A stretch of 64,000 nucleotides of DNA from Microtetraspora niveoalba. Its GTDB lineage: Bacteria > Actinomycetota > Actinomycetes > Streptosporangiales > Streptosporangiaceae. The position numbers and the translations under genes were made by a program. Within the stretch, counting starts at the first letter, position 1. Every line of letters starts with the position of its first letter. Shown here piece after piece: positions 18,810 through 28,158 of this stretch. The stretch is from NCBI RefSeq assembly GCF_001570405.1, contig NZ_BBYM01000003.1:249139-313138 (forward strand). The letters are read 5' to 3'. The notes below the pieces were generated by a model. The model did not search any database. It was not told the origin of the DNA and worked only from the letters and a program-made list of their open reading frames with translations.

Positions 18810-18840
18810 TTGACCTGGAGCCCGCTCCAGGTGCCACGAT
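18810..18840 (+). promoter_or_regulatory. MerR-type promoter with 19-bp spacer and palindrome
   Basis: A TTGACC -35 element (18810-18815) and CACGAT (18835-18840) are 19 bases apart. The spacer contains the perfect repeat ACCTGGAG-CCCG-CTCCAGGT (18813-18832). The over-long spacer with dyad is the hallmark of MerR-controlled promoters. The GTG start of the merR gene lies 7 bases past the -10, so the transcript is probably leaderless. Confidence 0.8.
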
Positions 18841-18847
18841 CGGGGGC

Positions 18848-19288
18848 GTGACCGCCTACACACCCGGACAGGCCGCGGAGGAGACCGGATTCAGTCTGGA
18901 CACGCTCCGCTATTACGAGCGCATCGGGCTGCTGGAACCGATCGAACGCAACGCCGCGGGGCAGCGCCGCTTCAGCGAGGACGACCTCCACTGGCTCGGC
19001 ATGGTCCGCTGCCTGCGCGACACCGGCATGTCGATCGCCGAGATGCTGCGCTTCGCCGAGCTCACCCGCGAGGGCGAGCACACGATCCGCGACCGGATCG
19101 CCCTGCTCGCGGCGCACGACCGCGCCGTCGAGAGCCAGATCGCCGAACTGCGGCAGAAGCAGGAGGTCATCCAGGGCAAGATCCAGTACTACAGGGACGT
19201 GCTGGCCATCCCCGACGGCCTCTACGACTGCCAGGAGAAGCACGCCGCCCCCGAGGAGCGCCGCGACCTCCAGCACGCCGACGGCTAA
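18848..19288 (+). CDS. MerR family transcriptional regulator
   Basis: A 146-residue regulator. The winged helix-turn-helix occupies 3-72 (YTPGQAAEETGFSLDTLRYY, then the IGLLEP wing), followed by the long dimerisation helix and an effector segment with a single Cys in LYDCQEKH. It belongs to the group linked to aldo/keto reductases and redox or aldehyde stress. It starts at a leaderless GTG downstream of its own MerR-type promoter. The gene it would normally control, the adjacent reductase, is truncated. It converges on the DedA gene with a four-base overlap of the stops. Confidence 0.88.
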   Translation: MTAYTPGQAAEETGFSLDTLRYYERIGLLEPIERNAAGQRRFSEDDLHWLGMVRCLRDTGMSIAEMLRFAELTREGEHTIRDRIALLAAHDRAVESQIAELRQKQEVIQGKIQYYRDVLAIPDGLYDCQEKHAAPEERRDLQHADG

Positions 19289-19902
19289 CCGAGGGGCCCG
19301 TCCGGGCCTCGGCGTCGCCGCCGTAGACGGCGTGCCCGGATCCGGGTCGCCCAGAGGAAGAGGAGGGCGACCGCGACCGCCGCCGGGCCCGCGACCGCGA
19401 GGTGGGTGGTGAACCGCCGGACGAGCTCGGGCGCGACGCGGTCGCTGAGGATGACCAGCGTCGCCGCCCAGGCGCAGGCCGTGGGCAGGCTCGCGCTGAC
19501 GAAGGTCGGGTACGGCATGCCGGCCCAGGCCGCGAGCCTGGGGGTGAGCGTGCGCGCGCTGCCGAACCACTGGCCGGCGACCACCGCCCAGCGGCCGTGC
19601 CTGCCGAGCAGCTCCCGGGGCCGGTCCCAGCGCCCGGGAGCGAACCGGTGGAACGTCGGGGCGCCCTCGCGCCGCCGTCCCCACAGGTAGGAGATCTGGG
19701 CCCCGGTCACCGCCGCGGAGGCGGCCACCCCGACCGCCCCGCCCAAGGGCACCACGCCGAGATGGGCGAAGTAGCCGAGCGCGACGAGCACGCTCGTCCC
19801 GGGCAGGGCGACGCCGATCAGCAGCCCGGCCTCGGCCACGAGCAGCACCCAGGCGGCGGCCAGCAGCAGCGGCGGGGAGAGCTGACCGAGCAGATCAGAC
19901 AC
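19285..19902 (-). CDS. DedA family membrane protein (VTT domain)
   Basis: A 205-residue membrane protein with about five hydrophobic segments and the VTT/SNARE-associated core (a GTSVLVALGYFAHLG region and, later, GQWFGSARTLTPRLAAWAGM). DedA proteins act in membrane lipid (undecaprenyl phosphate or phosphatidylethanolamine) flipping and proton-motive-force maintenance. The GTG start overlaps the end of the upstream methyltransferase gene by eight bases, so the two are one operon. A role in envelope lipid handling fits both genes but is inferred. Confidence 0.82.
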   Translation of the reverse strand: MSDLLGQLSPPLLLAAAWVLLVAEAGLLIGVALPGTSVLVALGYFAHLGVVPLGGAVGVAASAAVTGAQISYLWGRRREGAPTFHRFAPGRWDRPRELLGRHGRWAVVAGQWFGSARTLTPRLAAWAGMPYPTFVSASLPTACAWAATLVILSDRVAPELVRRFTTHLAVAGPAAVAVALLFLWATRIRARRLRRRRRGPDGPLG

Positions 19903-20512
19903 GGGCGACCGGCCTCCGGCAGACGTACGTCATCCCCGGCGGCAGGTTCCGCCAGACCGGCCCGGTCGTCAGCACCTCGTCGAAGGCGGACCGCAGCCGC
20001 CGCCGCAGCGCCCTCGCACCGGCGAGCGGCACGGCGTGCAGGTACGTCACGGTCGTGAACGCCCCGGCCGGAGCGAGCGCCCGGCCGATCTCGCCGATGA
20101 TCCGCTCCTGGCGCTCGCCGGGGAACAGCGACCACGGCAGCGTGCTGACCAGCGCGTCCACCCGCTCCACACCGGCGCGGGTCAGGAGCGCGCCGAGGTC
20201 GGCGGCGTCGCCCCGGATGGTCTCCATCCAGGGTTTGGTGCGGCGTAGGTGCTCGGCCAGGTGCGGCTCGATCTCGACGGCGAGGTGCCGCGAACCGGGG
20301 GCGAGCCGCCGCCGGATGGCCTCGCTGATCGAGCCGGTCCCCGGACCGAGCTCGACCACCACCGGCGTGCCGGTGGTCGGCACCACCGCGGTGAGCGCCC
20401 TCGCCAGCGCGGGGGAGCTGGGGGCGATCGCCCCCACCACCCCCTGCTTGCGCAGCGCGACCGACATGAATGCCCGCAGGTCCGGAACCGACGCCGTCTT
20501 CATGACCTCCAT
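19895..20512 (-). CDS. class I SAM-dependent methyltransferase, phospholipid N-methyltransferase-like
   Basis: A 205-residue methyltransferase. Motif I is VELGPGTGSIS near 53-63, the acidic strand VEIEP follows, and the VSTLPWSLFPGE segment replaces the usual motif IV. This pattern is typical of PmtA-like phosphatidylethanolamine N-methyltransferases. The ATG at 20512 lies over 120 bases from the divergent kinase start. It is coupled to the DedA gene, which supports a membrane-lipid substrate. Confidence 0.8.
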   Translation of the reverse strand: MEVMKTASVPDLRAFMSVALRKQGVVGAIAPSSPALARALTAVVPTTGTPVVVELGPGTGSISEAIRRRLAPGSRHLAVEIEPHLAEHLRRTKPWMETIRGDAADLGALLTRAGVERVDALVSTLPWSLFPGERQERIIGEIGRALAPAGAFTTVTYLHAVPLAGARALRRRLRSAFDEVLTTGPVWRNLPPGMTYVCRRPVARV

Positions 20513-20637
20513 GAGATCGTCGCGGGGGCGCCGCCCGCAGGACGCCGGAACCTAGTCTTCCGGGTATGCCTGGCCATACCCGAGGGGTGGATCCAGCCCG
20601 CTGGGACGCGCGCGGGCGCCGGCCGTACCGTCATGGG

Positions 20638-21915
20638 ATGCAGGCATCGGCGGCCTGGCGCGCCCTCACCCGGTGGGACCTGTTGCGGACCCCCTGGCCG
20701 TGGCGCTCGCTGGCCTATCTGGTCACCGGCGTGCTCCTCGGCGAGGTCGTCCTGGTGGCGTTCCTCTTCGCGCTCTTCGTGAGCACGATCCTGGCGCTGC
20801 TGGTGGTGGGCATCCCGCTGCTGCTCGCACTGGGGTTCAGCGGGATACCGGTGGCCGCGCTGGAGCGCCGCCGGTTGCGGATCATCGACCCGGAGCCGGC
20901 CGGCACCCCGCACCGGCGGCCGGACCGGCCGGGGCTGCGCGGATGGGTGGCCCTGCGCGTCCAGGAGCAGGCGACCTGGCGGGAGCTGGCCTACGTGGTC
21001 CTGCTGGTCACCGTGCTCTGGCCGATCGAGTTGCTGGCGGTGGTGCTCGGCCTCGGTGGGCCGGCGTCGATGATCCTGACGCCGGTCCTGCGCGCCCAGA
21101 TGGGTGAGGTGAGGGTGCTGAAGTTCTGGACGGTCGACACGGAGCTGGAGGCCTTCGCGGCACTGGCGGTCGGCGTGATCTGGCTCGCCCTGGCCCTTTA
21201 CCCGCTGACGCTGCTCGCCACGGCCCACGGGGCGCTGGCCAGGCTGCTCCTCGTGTCCCGGGAGACCGACACGGGGCGGCGGCTGGAGGAGCTCACCCGG
21301 TCCAGGACACGGCTGGTGGAGGCGTTCGAGGTCGAACGGCGGCGGATCGAGCGGGACCTGCACGACGGCGCCCAGCAGCGGCTGGTCGCGCTCACCATGA
21401 CGCTCGGCCTGGCCAAGCTGTCGGAGGGCGCGGAGGCGGCCGACCTGGTCGCGAGAGCGCACGAACAGGCGAAGCTCGCGCTGGCGGAGGTCCGCGACCT
21501 GATCAGGGGGATCCATCCGCAGATCCTCACCGACCGGGGACTGCCCGCGGCCGCCGCCGACGTGGCCGACCGCTCCCCGGTGCCCGTGGAGGTCTCCGTG
21601 GTGCTTCCCGGACGCCTGCCCGAGGTGGTGGAGTCCGCCGCCTACTTCGTGATCTCCGAGGCGCTCACGAACGTGGCCAAGCACAGCGGCGCCCGCAGGG
21701 CCTCCGTCATCGGGCGGCTGGACGGCGGACGGCTGGTCGTGGAGATCCGCGACGACGGCGTGGGCGGCGCGGACGCGTCGGAGGGCACCGGCCTCGCCGG
21801 GCTGGCCGACCGCGTCTCGGTGGTGAACGGCAGACTGATGCTCTCCAGCCCGCCCGGCGGGCCGACCCTGCTACGAGTGGAGATCCCTTGCGCGTCGATC
21901 GTCCCCTCTCGATAG
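20638..21915 (+). CDS. NarL-type two-component sensor histidine kinase
   Basis: A 425-residue membrane kinase. The first 200 residues hold a four-helix actinobacterial sensor region, followed by HisKA_3 with phospho-acceptor H242 (ERDLHDGAQQRL) and a HATPase_c domain (AYFVISEALTNVAKHSG N-box, then IRDDGVGG). The ATG at 20638 has no Shine-Dalgarno but TACCGT about 7 bases upstream, so the mRNA is likely leaderless; an upstream ATG at 20566 is in frame but less likely. The response regulator gene overlaps it by 28 bases. The stimulus is unknown; the ABC exporter downstream is on the other strand. Confidence 0.9.
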   Translation: MQASAAWRALTRWDLLRTPWPWRSLAYLVTGVLLGEVVLVAFLFALFVSTILALLVVGIPLLLALGFSGIPVAALERRRLRIIDPEPAGTPHRRPDRPGLRGWVALRVQEQATWRELAYVVLLVTVLWPIELLAVVLGLGGPASMILTPVLRAQMGEVRVLKFWTVDTELEAFAALAVGVIWLALALYPLTLLATAHGALARLLLVSRETDTGRRLEELTRSRTRLVEAFEVERRRIERDLHDGAQQRLVALTMTLGLAKLSEGAEAADLVARAHEQAKLALAEVRDLIRGIHPQILTDRGLPAAAADVADRSPVPVEVSVVLPGRLPEVVESAAYFVISEALTNVAKHSGARRASVIGRLDGGRLVVEIRDDGVGGADASEGTGLAGLADRVSVVNGRLMLSSPPGGPTLLRVEIPCASIVPSR

Positions 21916-22547
21916 TCCTCGCCGAGGACGGCGTGCTGCTCCGCGAGGGCCTGGCCGGGTTGCTCAACCGCTTCGGTCACCGTGTGGTGGCCGCGGTGGG
22001 CGACGCCGGAGGGCTCGTCGAGGCGGTGCGCGCGCACGCCCCGGACATCGTGGTCACCGACGTGCGGATGCCGCCCGGGTTCACGGACGAGGGCCTGCGG
22101 GCCGCCGTGGCGCTCCGTTCGGCGGACCCGCGGCTGCCGGTCCTCGTGCTGAGCCAGTACGTCGAGCAGACCTACGCGAGCGAGCTGCTGGACTCCGGCG
22201 ACGGCACCGGGGTGGGCTACCTGCTCAAGGACCGGGTGGGCGACGTGGAGGAGTTCGTCGACGCGCTGCACAGCGTCGCCGCCGGCGGGACGGTCGTGGA
22301 CCCCGAGGTGGTCAGGCAGTTGCTGCGCCGCCGTCGCGACCCGCTGCAACGGCTCTCCCCGCGCGAGCGGGAGGTCCTGGCGCTGATGGCCGAGGGCCGG
22401 TCCAACGCCGCCATCGCCAGGACCCTGGTGGTGTCCGAGGCCGCCGTGGGCAAGCACATCGGCAACATCCTCACCAAGCTCGACCTGCCCCCGGCCGAGG
22501 AGGACCACCGCCGGGTCCTCGCCGTCGTGACCTACCTGCGGGGTTAG
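21888..22547 (+). CDS. LuxR/NarL family response regulator
   Basis: A 219-residue regulator with a receiver domain (phospho-acceptor D58 in VVTDVRMP, conserved Lys in LLKDRVGD) and a C-terminal LuxR helix-turn-helix (LSPREREVLALMAEGRSNAA). The TTG start at 21888 has GGAG five bases upstream and lies inside the kinase gene, which implies translational coupling. Its stop overlaps the stop of the convergent ABC exporter by four bases. Confidence 0.9.
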   Translation: MRVDRPLSIVLAEDGVLLREGLAGLLNRFGHRVVAAVGDAGGLVEAVRAHAPDIVVTDVRMPPGFTDEGLRAAVALRSADPRLPVLVLSQYVEQTYASELLDSGDGTGVGYLLKDRVGDVEEFVDALHSVAAGGTVVDPEVVRQLLRRRRDPLQRLSPREREVLALMAEGRSNAAIARTLVVSEAAVGKHIGNILTKLDLPPAEEDHRRVLAVVTYLRG

Positions 22548-24664
22548 GTCGCCGCGTGGTACGCCTCGGCCTGGAGGGTGTACAGCTCGGCGTAGATGCC
22601 GGAGATCGCCATGAGCTCGTCGTGCGTGCCCTGCTCGGCGACCTTCCCGTGGTCGAGGACGTAGATCCGGTCGGCGTAGCGGACGCTGGCCAGCCGGTGG
22701 GTGATGAGCAGCACGGTGCGGCCGTCGGCGTGCCGCCTGACCCGCTCGAAGAGCGCGTGCTCGGCCCGCGCGTCGAGCGCCGCCGTGGGCTCGTCGCAGA
22801 TCAGCAGGGGCGCGTCCCGGTAGAAACCGCGCGCGACGGCGATGCGCTGCCACTGCCCGCCCGACAGCTCGTGGCCGTCCTTGAACCGCTTGTCGAGCAG
22901 CGTGTGATAGCCGTGCGGCAGCTCGGCGATGACCTCGTCGGCCCCGGCGACCTCGGCCGCGCGGCGCAGCGCCTCCTCTCCCTTCTCGGCGCCCATCGTG
23001 ATGTTGTGCCGCGCGTTCAACGGCCAGTGGCTGTGGTCCTGCGCGATCACCGCGATCCTGTCGCGCAGCAGGTGCGGGTCGACCCCGCTCAGGTCGGTCG
23101 AGTCCCACAGGACCCGGCCGCCGTCCGGGGCGTACAGGCCGGCCAGGATCCGGGAGAGAGTGGTCTTGCCCGAGCCGTTCTCGCCGACGAGCGCGACCAC
23201 CTCGCCCCGTTCGAGCCGGATCGACACGCCGCGCAGGGCGGGCGTCTCCGCCCCGGGATAGCTGAACGTGACGTCGTCCACGGTGATCCGCTCGAACGTC
23301 TCGGGCGGCGCGTCCCGCCGCTCCTGCGTCCGCTCGCTCCGCGCCGCGTCGCAGAAGTCGACGAAGTCGGTGAAGTAGAGCCCGTTCTCGTACAGCCGGT
23401 TCACCGCGTACAGCAGGCTGGCCAGTGAGGACTGGCCCGAGCGGATCGCCAGGACGGCGGTGCCGGCCACGGCGAGCGGCACCGCGCCGAACGCGAGGAG
23501 CAGCCCGAGCGCGACGTAGACCAGGGCGGTGCCGAGGCCGCCCAGCGCCTCGCCGAGGAGCCGGGCGAACGTCTGCCGCCGGGCCAGCGCGATGAGGACC
23601 GCCTGCTCGGTGCGGGCCACCCGGTCGTAGACCCGGAGCAGGAAGCCCCGCATGGTGAAGGAGCGGACCTCCGCCGCGGTGGGCCGCTCGGCGAGCAGCT
23701 CGCTGACGATCCATTTGCGGCGGTACGTGGGCACGAGCGACAACATGGTGGTGTAGCGCATCCGCGCGGAGCGCACCGCCGACCAGGCGTCGGGCAGGAC
23801 GGCGACGACGAGCAGCGGCAGCAGCACCGGATGGAGGACGCCGAGGACGCCGGCGGCCGCGCCGAGGCCGATCGCCGCGGTAAGCACGTCGATCGCCGAC
23901 CCGACCACGGCGTCGGCGGAGTCGACGCCGCGGGCGCGTGCCCGCTGCAGGCTGTCGTGGAAGTCGGAGTCGTCGAAACGGACCAGCGCGACATCACTGG
24001 TCACGCCGTAGAGCCGCTTCTCGGCGATGCGGCTGACCTGCGGTTCGAGCCGGCTCTGCGCCCAGTTGGCGCCCGCCTGGAGGCTGGTGCGCACGGTCGC
24101 CGCGGCGGCGACGGCCAGCAGCGCGGGCAGCGCCGCGCGCACCCGCTCGGGCGTCGGCCCGGCGGCGAGGAGGGCCTGGAGCACGCCGGTGGTGGCCAGC
24201 AGCCCGAACGCGGTGAAGACGCCGGCGAGGAGGTTGAGCCCGATGGTGGCGACCGTGTCGCGGCGGCTCGCCTCCCAGGCCATGCGCGTGGCCTGGACGA
24301 CCAGCGCGGGCAGCCTGCGCGCGATGGTGAGGAAGCCGATGTTCCGCATCGTGTCGTCGTGGGCGTGCCACCTGTGGGTGGTGAGATCGGAGAAGTCCGG
24401 CAGCTCGTCCGCTCCGTCCAGTCCGTCAGCTGCGTCCGCTCCGTCCGGCCCGGCCGACCCTGTCTCGGAGCCCGGCGCTCTCTCGTCCGGCGCCGTCCCG
24501 CCCGAACCCTCGCCGGTCGGAGCATGGCCCACGCCGGACGCCGTCCCGCCCGGCTCCGTGTCCGCCGGCCCGTCCGGCCCGGGGTCGGAGGATGATTTCG
24601 GTCCTGCTGTGGGGCCTGTCTCCGGGCTCGCCCCTGCGCCCGCCCCCCGCGACGTGACAGTCAT
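22544..24664 (-). CDS. ABC transporter, fused permease-ATPase (exporter)
   Basis: About 706 residues. After a disordered Gly/Pro/Ser/Asp-rich N-terminus of some 85 residues come a six-helix exporter domain and a nucleotide-binding domain: Walker A GENGSGKTT, signature LSGGQWQRIAVARG, Walker B LLICDEPTAALD and the H-loop ITHRLAS. Several actinobacterial peptide and lanthipeptide exporters look like this, but no precursor peptide gene is visible nearby. The ATG at 24664 is chosen; in-frame ATGs farther upstream only lengthen the disordered part. The substrate is unknown. Confidence 0.87.
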   Translation of the reverse strand: MTVTSRGAGAGASPETGPTAGPKSSSDPGPDGPADTEPGGTASGVGHAPTGEGSGGTAPDERAPGSETGSAGPDGADAADGLDGADELPDFSDLTTHRWHAHDDTMRNIGFLTIARRLPALVVQATRMAWEASRRDTVATIGLNLLAGVFTAFGLLATTGVLQALLAAGPTPERVRAALPALLAVAAAATVRTSLQAGANWAQSRLEPQVSRIAEKRLYGVTSDVALVRFDDSDFHDSLQRARARGVDSADAVVGSAIDVLTAAIGLGAAAGVLGVLHPVLLPLLVVAVLPDAWSAVRSARMRYTTMLSLVPTYRRKWIVSELLAERPTAAEVRSFTMRGFLLRVYDRVARTEQAVLIALARRQTFARLLGEALGGLGTALVYVALGLLLAFGAVPLAVAGTAVLAIRSGQSSLASLLYAVNRLYENGLYFTDFVDFCDAARSERTQERRDAPPETFERITVDDVTFSYPGAETPALRGVSIRLERGEVVALVGENGSGKTTLSRILAGLYAPDGGRVLWDSTDLSGVDPHLLRDRIAVIAQDHSHWPLNARHNITMGAEKGEEALRRAAEVAGADEVIAELPHGYHTLLDKRFKDGHELSGGQWQRIAVARGFYRDAPLLICDEPTAALDARAEHALFERVRRHADGRTVLLITHRLASVRYADRIYVLDHGKVAEQGTHDELMAISGIYAELYTLQAEAYHAAT

Positions 24665-24835
24665 GGCAGCAGTGTGACGAGGGTCACTGACATTTCCCAT
24701 CGGCGCCGGGTCGCCAGGAACACGACCCGGGAGACAGGCGAATCCCTCCGGAACGCTGGTATGCGGAGACGTTATCCGCGCGTAGCCGCGCATCCCTTGA
24801 CGCCCGGCGGTGCGAGATGGGTTGATAAAGGTTCT

Positions 24836-24853
24836 GCTGACAACGTTGTCAGC
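24836..24853. promoter_or_regulatory. LacI-family operator upstream of sugar ABC operon
   Basis: GCTGACAACGTTGTCAGC is a perfect 18-base palindrome with the central CG step typical of LacI-family sites. It ends 47 bases before the solute-binding gene. The inner 14 bases recur in front of the lacI-type gene at 29239. Confidence 0.85.
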
Positions 24854-24899
24854 TCTCGGGGGTAAGGATTTCTACGACCACACCCCGAAGGGATGTGCG

Positions 24900-26186
24900 A
24901 TGAGGCGACGGTGGTTGGCGGCCGTGGCGGTCTCGGTGGCCGGGCTGCTCACCCTCACGGCCTGCGGCGGAAACGACGACAAGGCGGCGGGCGGCGGACA
25001 GTCCGGGCAGAAGAAGGTCGAGGTCTTCTCGTGGTGGACCGGCCCCGGCGAGGCCGACGGGCTGAAGGCCATGCGGGAGATCTTCGAGAAGGGCAATCCC
25101 GGCTTCACGTTCTATGACGCGGCCGTCGCGGGCGGTTCCGGAGACCAGGCCCGCGCGCTGCTGGCCAGCAAGCTCCAGGCCAACCAGCCCCCGGACACCT
25201 TCCAGGGGCACGCCGGCGCCGAGCTGCAGGGATACATCAAGGCGGGCAAGCTCGAGCCGTTGAACTCCCTCTACGACGAGCTCAAGTTGAAGGACGTCCT
25301 GCCTCAGGAGCTGATCGACCAGATCTCGGTCCAGGGCCAGGTCTACTCGGTGCCGGTGAACATCCACCGGTCCAACGTCCTCTGGTTCAACCCGTCGGTC
25401 CTCAAGGAAGCGGGCATCTCCGCGGCCCCCACGACGATCGAGGAGTTCGTCGCCGATCTCGACAAGGTGAAGAAGACCGGCAAGATCCCGCTCTCCATCG
25501 GCTCGCAGTGGACCGCCGTCCACCTGCTGGAGAGCGTCCTGCTTGGCTCGCTCGGCACCGACGCGTACAACCAGTTGTGGACGGCGAACGCGGACTGGTC
25601 CGGCGCGAACGTGACGAAGGCCCTGGAGAACTTCAAGGCGATCCTGTCGTACGCGGGGACGCCGCAGGAGGACTGGCAGCCGGCGGCCAAGCAGGTCGCC
25701 GACGGCGAGGCCGCGTTCAACATCATGGGCGACTGGGCCTACGGCTACTTCCACAACCCGGCCCCCGGCGGTCTGGGCAAGACGTCCAAGACCGACTTCG
25801 ACTGGGCGGCGTCTCCCGGCACCGACGGCACCTTCATGTGGCTGTCGGACAGCTTCACCCTGCCCAAGGGCGCTCCCAACCGCGACGGCGCGCTGGCGTG
25901 GCTGAAGGTCGCCGCCAGCAAGGAGGGCCAGGACGCCTTCAACCCCAAGAAGGGGTCCATCCCGGCGCGCAAGGACGCCGACAAGTCCCTCTACCAGGAC
26001 TATCTCGCCTGGGACCTGGAGCAGTGGGCGAGCGACAAGCTGGCCGGCTCCATCCAGCACGGCGTCGTCGCGAACGACGCCTGGCGCACCGCGATCAACG
26101 ACGCCGTCGGCCTCTTCCAGCAGGACAAGGACGTCGCCAAGTTCCAGCAGGCGCTGACCGACGCCGCCAAGAACAGCGGGCAGTGA
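24900..26186 (+). CDS. carbohydrate ABC transporter substrate-binding lipoprotein
   Basis: A 428-residue family 1 extracellular solute-binding protein. The ATG at 24900 has AAGGGA six bases upstream and opens a lipoprotein signal with lipobox TACGG. The KVEVFSWWTGPGEADGL and later NIMGDWAYGYF segments match sugar-binding proteins of the glucose/xylose/galactoside ABC type. It heads a three-gene operon with two permeases; no ATPase is encoded, so it likely uses a shared MsiK-type ATPase, as is usual in actinomycetes. Controlled by the LacI palindrome at 24836. Confidence 0.92.
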   Translation: MRRRWLAAVAVSVAGLLTLTACGGNDDKAAGGGQSGQKKVEVFSWWTGPGEADGLKAMREIFEKGNPGFTFYDAAVAGGSGDQARALLASKLQANQPPDTFQGHAGAELQGYIKAGKLEPLNSLYDELKLKDVLPQELIDQISVQGQVYSVPVNIHRSNVLWFNPSVLKEAGISAAPTTIEEFVADLDKVKKTGKIPLSIGSQWTAVHLLESVLLGSLGTDAYNQLWTANADWSGANVTKALENFKAILSYAGTPQEDWQPAAKQVADGEAAFNIMGDWAYGYFHNPAPGGLGKTSKTDFDWAASPGTDGTFMWLSDSFTLPKGAPNRDGALAWLKVAASKEGQDAFNPKKGSIPARKDADKSLYQDYLAWDLEQWASDKLAGSIQHGVVANDAWRTAINDAVGLFQQDKDVAKFQQALTDAAKNSGQ

Positions 26187-26319
26187 CCTGACCTTCGTAC
26201 GGCGCGCGCCGGGGCGGACCACCGGACCCGGCGCGCGTCCGCGGTCTCGTCCCCTCGCTGAGCACATCCGGACGTGCCCGAGCCCGGCGCGGGCACGTCC
26301 TCGACGTTGAGAGGTGCAA

Positions 26320-27207
26320 TTGAGACGGGTGCGCAGGTGGCTGCCCGGTCTGCTCCTGGTGTCGCCGTCGATCGTCGCCATCGCGGTCTTCGTGTACGGC
26401 CTGCTCGGGTGGAACTTCAAGGTCGCGATGAGCGACCAGCACGACGAGATCTCCCAGGGGAGCTTCGTCAGGCTGGAGAACTTCATCGGCATCTGGGAAC
26501 AGGAGCGCTGGGGCATCTCGGTCCGGCACGCGATCGTCTTCACGGTCGTCTTCGTCGGCGGGGCGCTCGTCCTCGGCTGGTTCCTGGCCTTCCTGATGGA
26601 GAAGGGGATCCGCGGGGAGGGCGGGTTCCGGGCGGTCTACCTGTTCCCCATGGCCGTCTCGTTCATCGCCACCGGCGTGGTCTGGCGGTGGCTGATGAAC
26701 AGCGGCACGGGGGAGCGCGCGGTCGGGTTGAACAGCCTGCTCCACTATCTGGGGCTGGACTTCCTGCAGTGGCAGTGGTTCCGGGATCCCGACTGGGGGA
26801 TGGCCGCGATGGCGATCCCCGCGATCTGGCAGATGTCCGGATATGTCATGGCCTTGTTCCTGGCGGGCTTCCGCGGGGTGCCCGAAGAACTGCGCGAGTC
26901 CGCCCGGGTGGACGGGTGCGGCGAGTGGCAGGTCTACCGGTACATCGTGCTGCCGATGCTGCGCCCGGTGACCCTTTCGGCCCTGATCATCCTCGGGCAC
27001 ATCTCGCTCAAGGTCTTCGACCTGATCGTGGCGGTGTCCGGCAAGCAGATCATCACCGACGTGCCGGCCATCTTCATGTGGACGGCCGTCTTCGACTCGC
27101 ACGACCCGGCCAAGGGAGCCACGATCGCGGCGTACATCGTGCTCTCCGTCGCCGTCTTCGTCATCCCGTATCTGGTGTGGAACGCGCGCAAGGGGAAGCG
27201 GTCATGA
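26320..27207 (+). CDS. carbohydrate ABC transporter permease (MalF type)
   Basis: About 295 residues, six transmembrane segments, with the EAA loop readable as ELRESARVDGCGEWQVYRYI before the last helices. The TTG at 26320 is five bases after GAGAGG and is preferred; a GTG at 26314 overlaps that Shine-Dalgarno. It follows the binding-protein gene by 130 bases and overlaps the second permease by four bases. Confidence 0.9.
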   Translation: MRRVRRWLPGLLLVSPSIVAIAVFVYGLLGWNFKVAMSDQHDEISQGSFVRLENFIGIWEQERWGISVRHAIVFTVVFVGGALVLGWFLAFLMEKGIRGEGGFRAVYLFPMAVSFIATGVVWRWLMNSGTGERAVGLNSLLHYLGLDFLQWQWFRDPDWGMAAMAIPAIWQMSGYVMALFLAGFRGVPEELRESARVDGCGEWQVYRYIVLPMLRPVTLSALIILGHISLKVFDLIVAVSGKQIITDVPAIFMWTAVFDSHDPAKGATIAAYIVLSVAVFVIPYLVWNARKGKRS

Positions 27208-28091
27208 GCGTCGCGCAGGAGACCGTACGGCGGACGGCCCCGGTGGAGCGGACCCGGGGGGCGGCGGTCGCCCGATGGGTTCGGCCGGCACTGCTGCTGA
27301 TCTTCGTCGTGGTGTTCCTGATCCCCGTCTACGTGCTGCTCGTGACCAGCTTCAAGCCGCTGTCCGAGGCCGACCCGGGCCAGGCGTGGAACCTGCCGAA
27401 GGTCTGGACGACCGAGGCGTGGAGCGTGGCCTGGGAGAAGCTCGAACCGGGCATCGTCAACAGTGTCCTGCTCGCCGTGCCGGGGTCGCTGATCTCCGCC
27501 GTGCTCGGCTCCATGAACGGGTACGTGTTGTCGAAGTGGCGGTTCCCCGGCGCGGACGTGGTGTTCACGCTGTTCCTGTTCGGGATGTTCATCCCGTACC
27601 AGGGCGTGATGATCCCGCTGGTCCAGCTCATGGTGAACCTCGGCGAGACGCTCGGCGTCGACCTCTACGGCGGCATCCCCGGCCTGACGCTGGCCCACGT
27701 CGTCTACGGCATCCCGATCTGCACGCTGATCTTCCGGAATTACTACGTGACGATCCCGGACGAGCTGGTCGAGGCGTCCAGGGTGGACGGCGCGGGGATG
27801 CTCCGGACGTTCTGGTCGATCATCCTGCCGGTCTCCGGCCCGGCGTTCGCCGTCGTGATCATCTGGCAGTTCACGTCGATGTGGAACGACTTCCTGTTCG
27901 CCGTGTTCCTCACCGCGCCCAGCTCGTGGCCGACCACGGTCATGCTGAACAACATCGCGGGAGCCCAGACCGTGCCGTACAGCCAGCAGATGGCCGCCGC
28001 GATCCTGGCGTCGATCCCCACCATGGTCGTGTACGTGCTCCTGGGCCGGTTCTTCATGCGCGGTCTGATGGCGGGCGCGCTGAAGGGCTGA
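27204..28091 (+). CDS. carbohydrate ABC transporter permease (MalG type)
   Basis: A 295-residue membrane protein with six helices and the EAA loop ELVEASRVDGAGMLRTFWSI. The ATG at 27204 overlaps the stop of the first permease (ATGA). Together with the binding protein it forms a sugar importer whose ATPase must come from elsewhere. An upstream in-frame extension in the ORF is only the antisense/shifted reading of the first permease. Confidence 0.92.
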   Translation: MSVAQETVRRTAPVERTRGAAVARWVRPALLLIFVVVFLIPVYVLLVTSFKPLSEADPGQAWNLPKVWTTEAWSVAWEKLEPGIVNSVLLAVPGSLISAVLGSMNGYVLSKWRFPGADVVFTLFLFGMFIPYQGVMIPLVQLMVNLGETLGVDLYGGIPGLTLAHVVYGIPICTLIFRNYYVTIPDELVEASRVDGAGMLRTFWSIILPVSGPAFAVVIIWQFTSMWNDFLFAVFLTAPSSWPTTVMLNNIAGAQTVPYSQQMAAAILASIPTMVVYVLLGRFFMRGLMAGALKG

Positions 28092-28100
28092 GATCCCGGC

Positions 28101-28140
28101 CCGGCCGGTTGGCACTGAGGAGCCGACTCCCCGGCCGGGG
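28101..28140. terminator. hairpin between the sugar operon and lacI-type gene
   Basis: CCCGGCCGG (28101-28109) pairs with CCGGCCGGG (28132-28140) and TTGGC/GCCGA pairs inside with one G-T. It sits between two convergent genes and could end both transcripts. Confidence 0.6.
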
Positions 28141-28158
28141 CGGACCGGGGGGCCGAGC

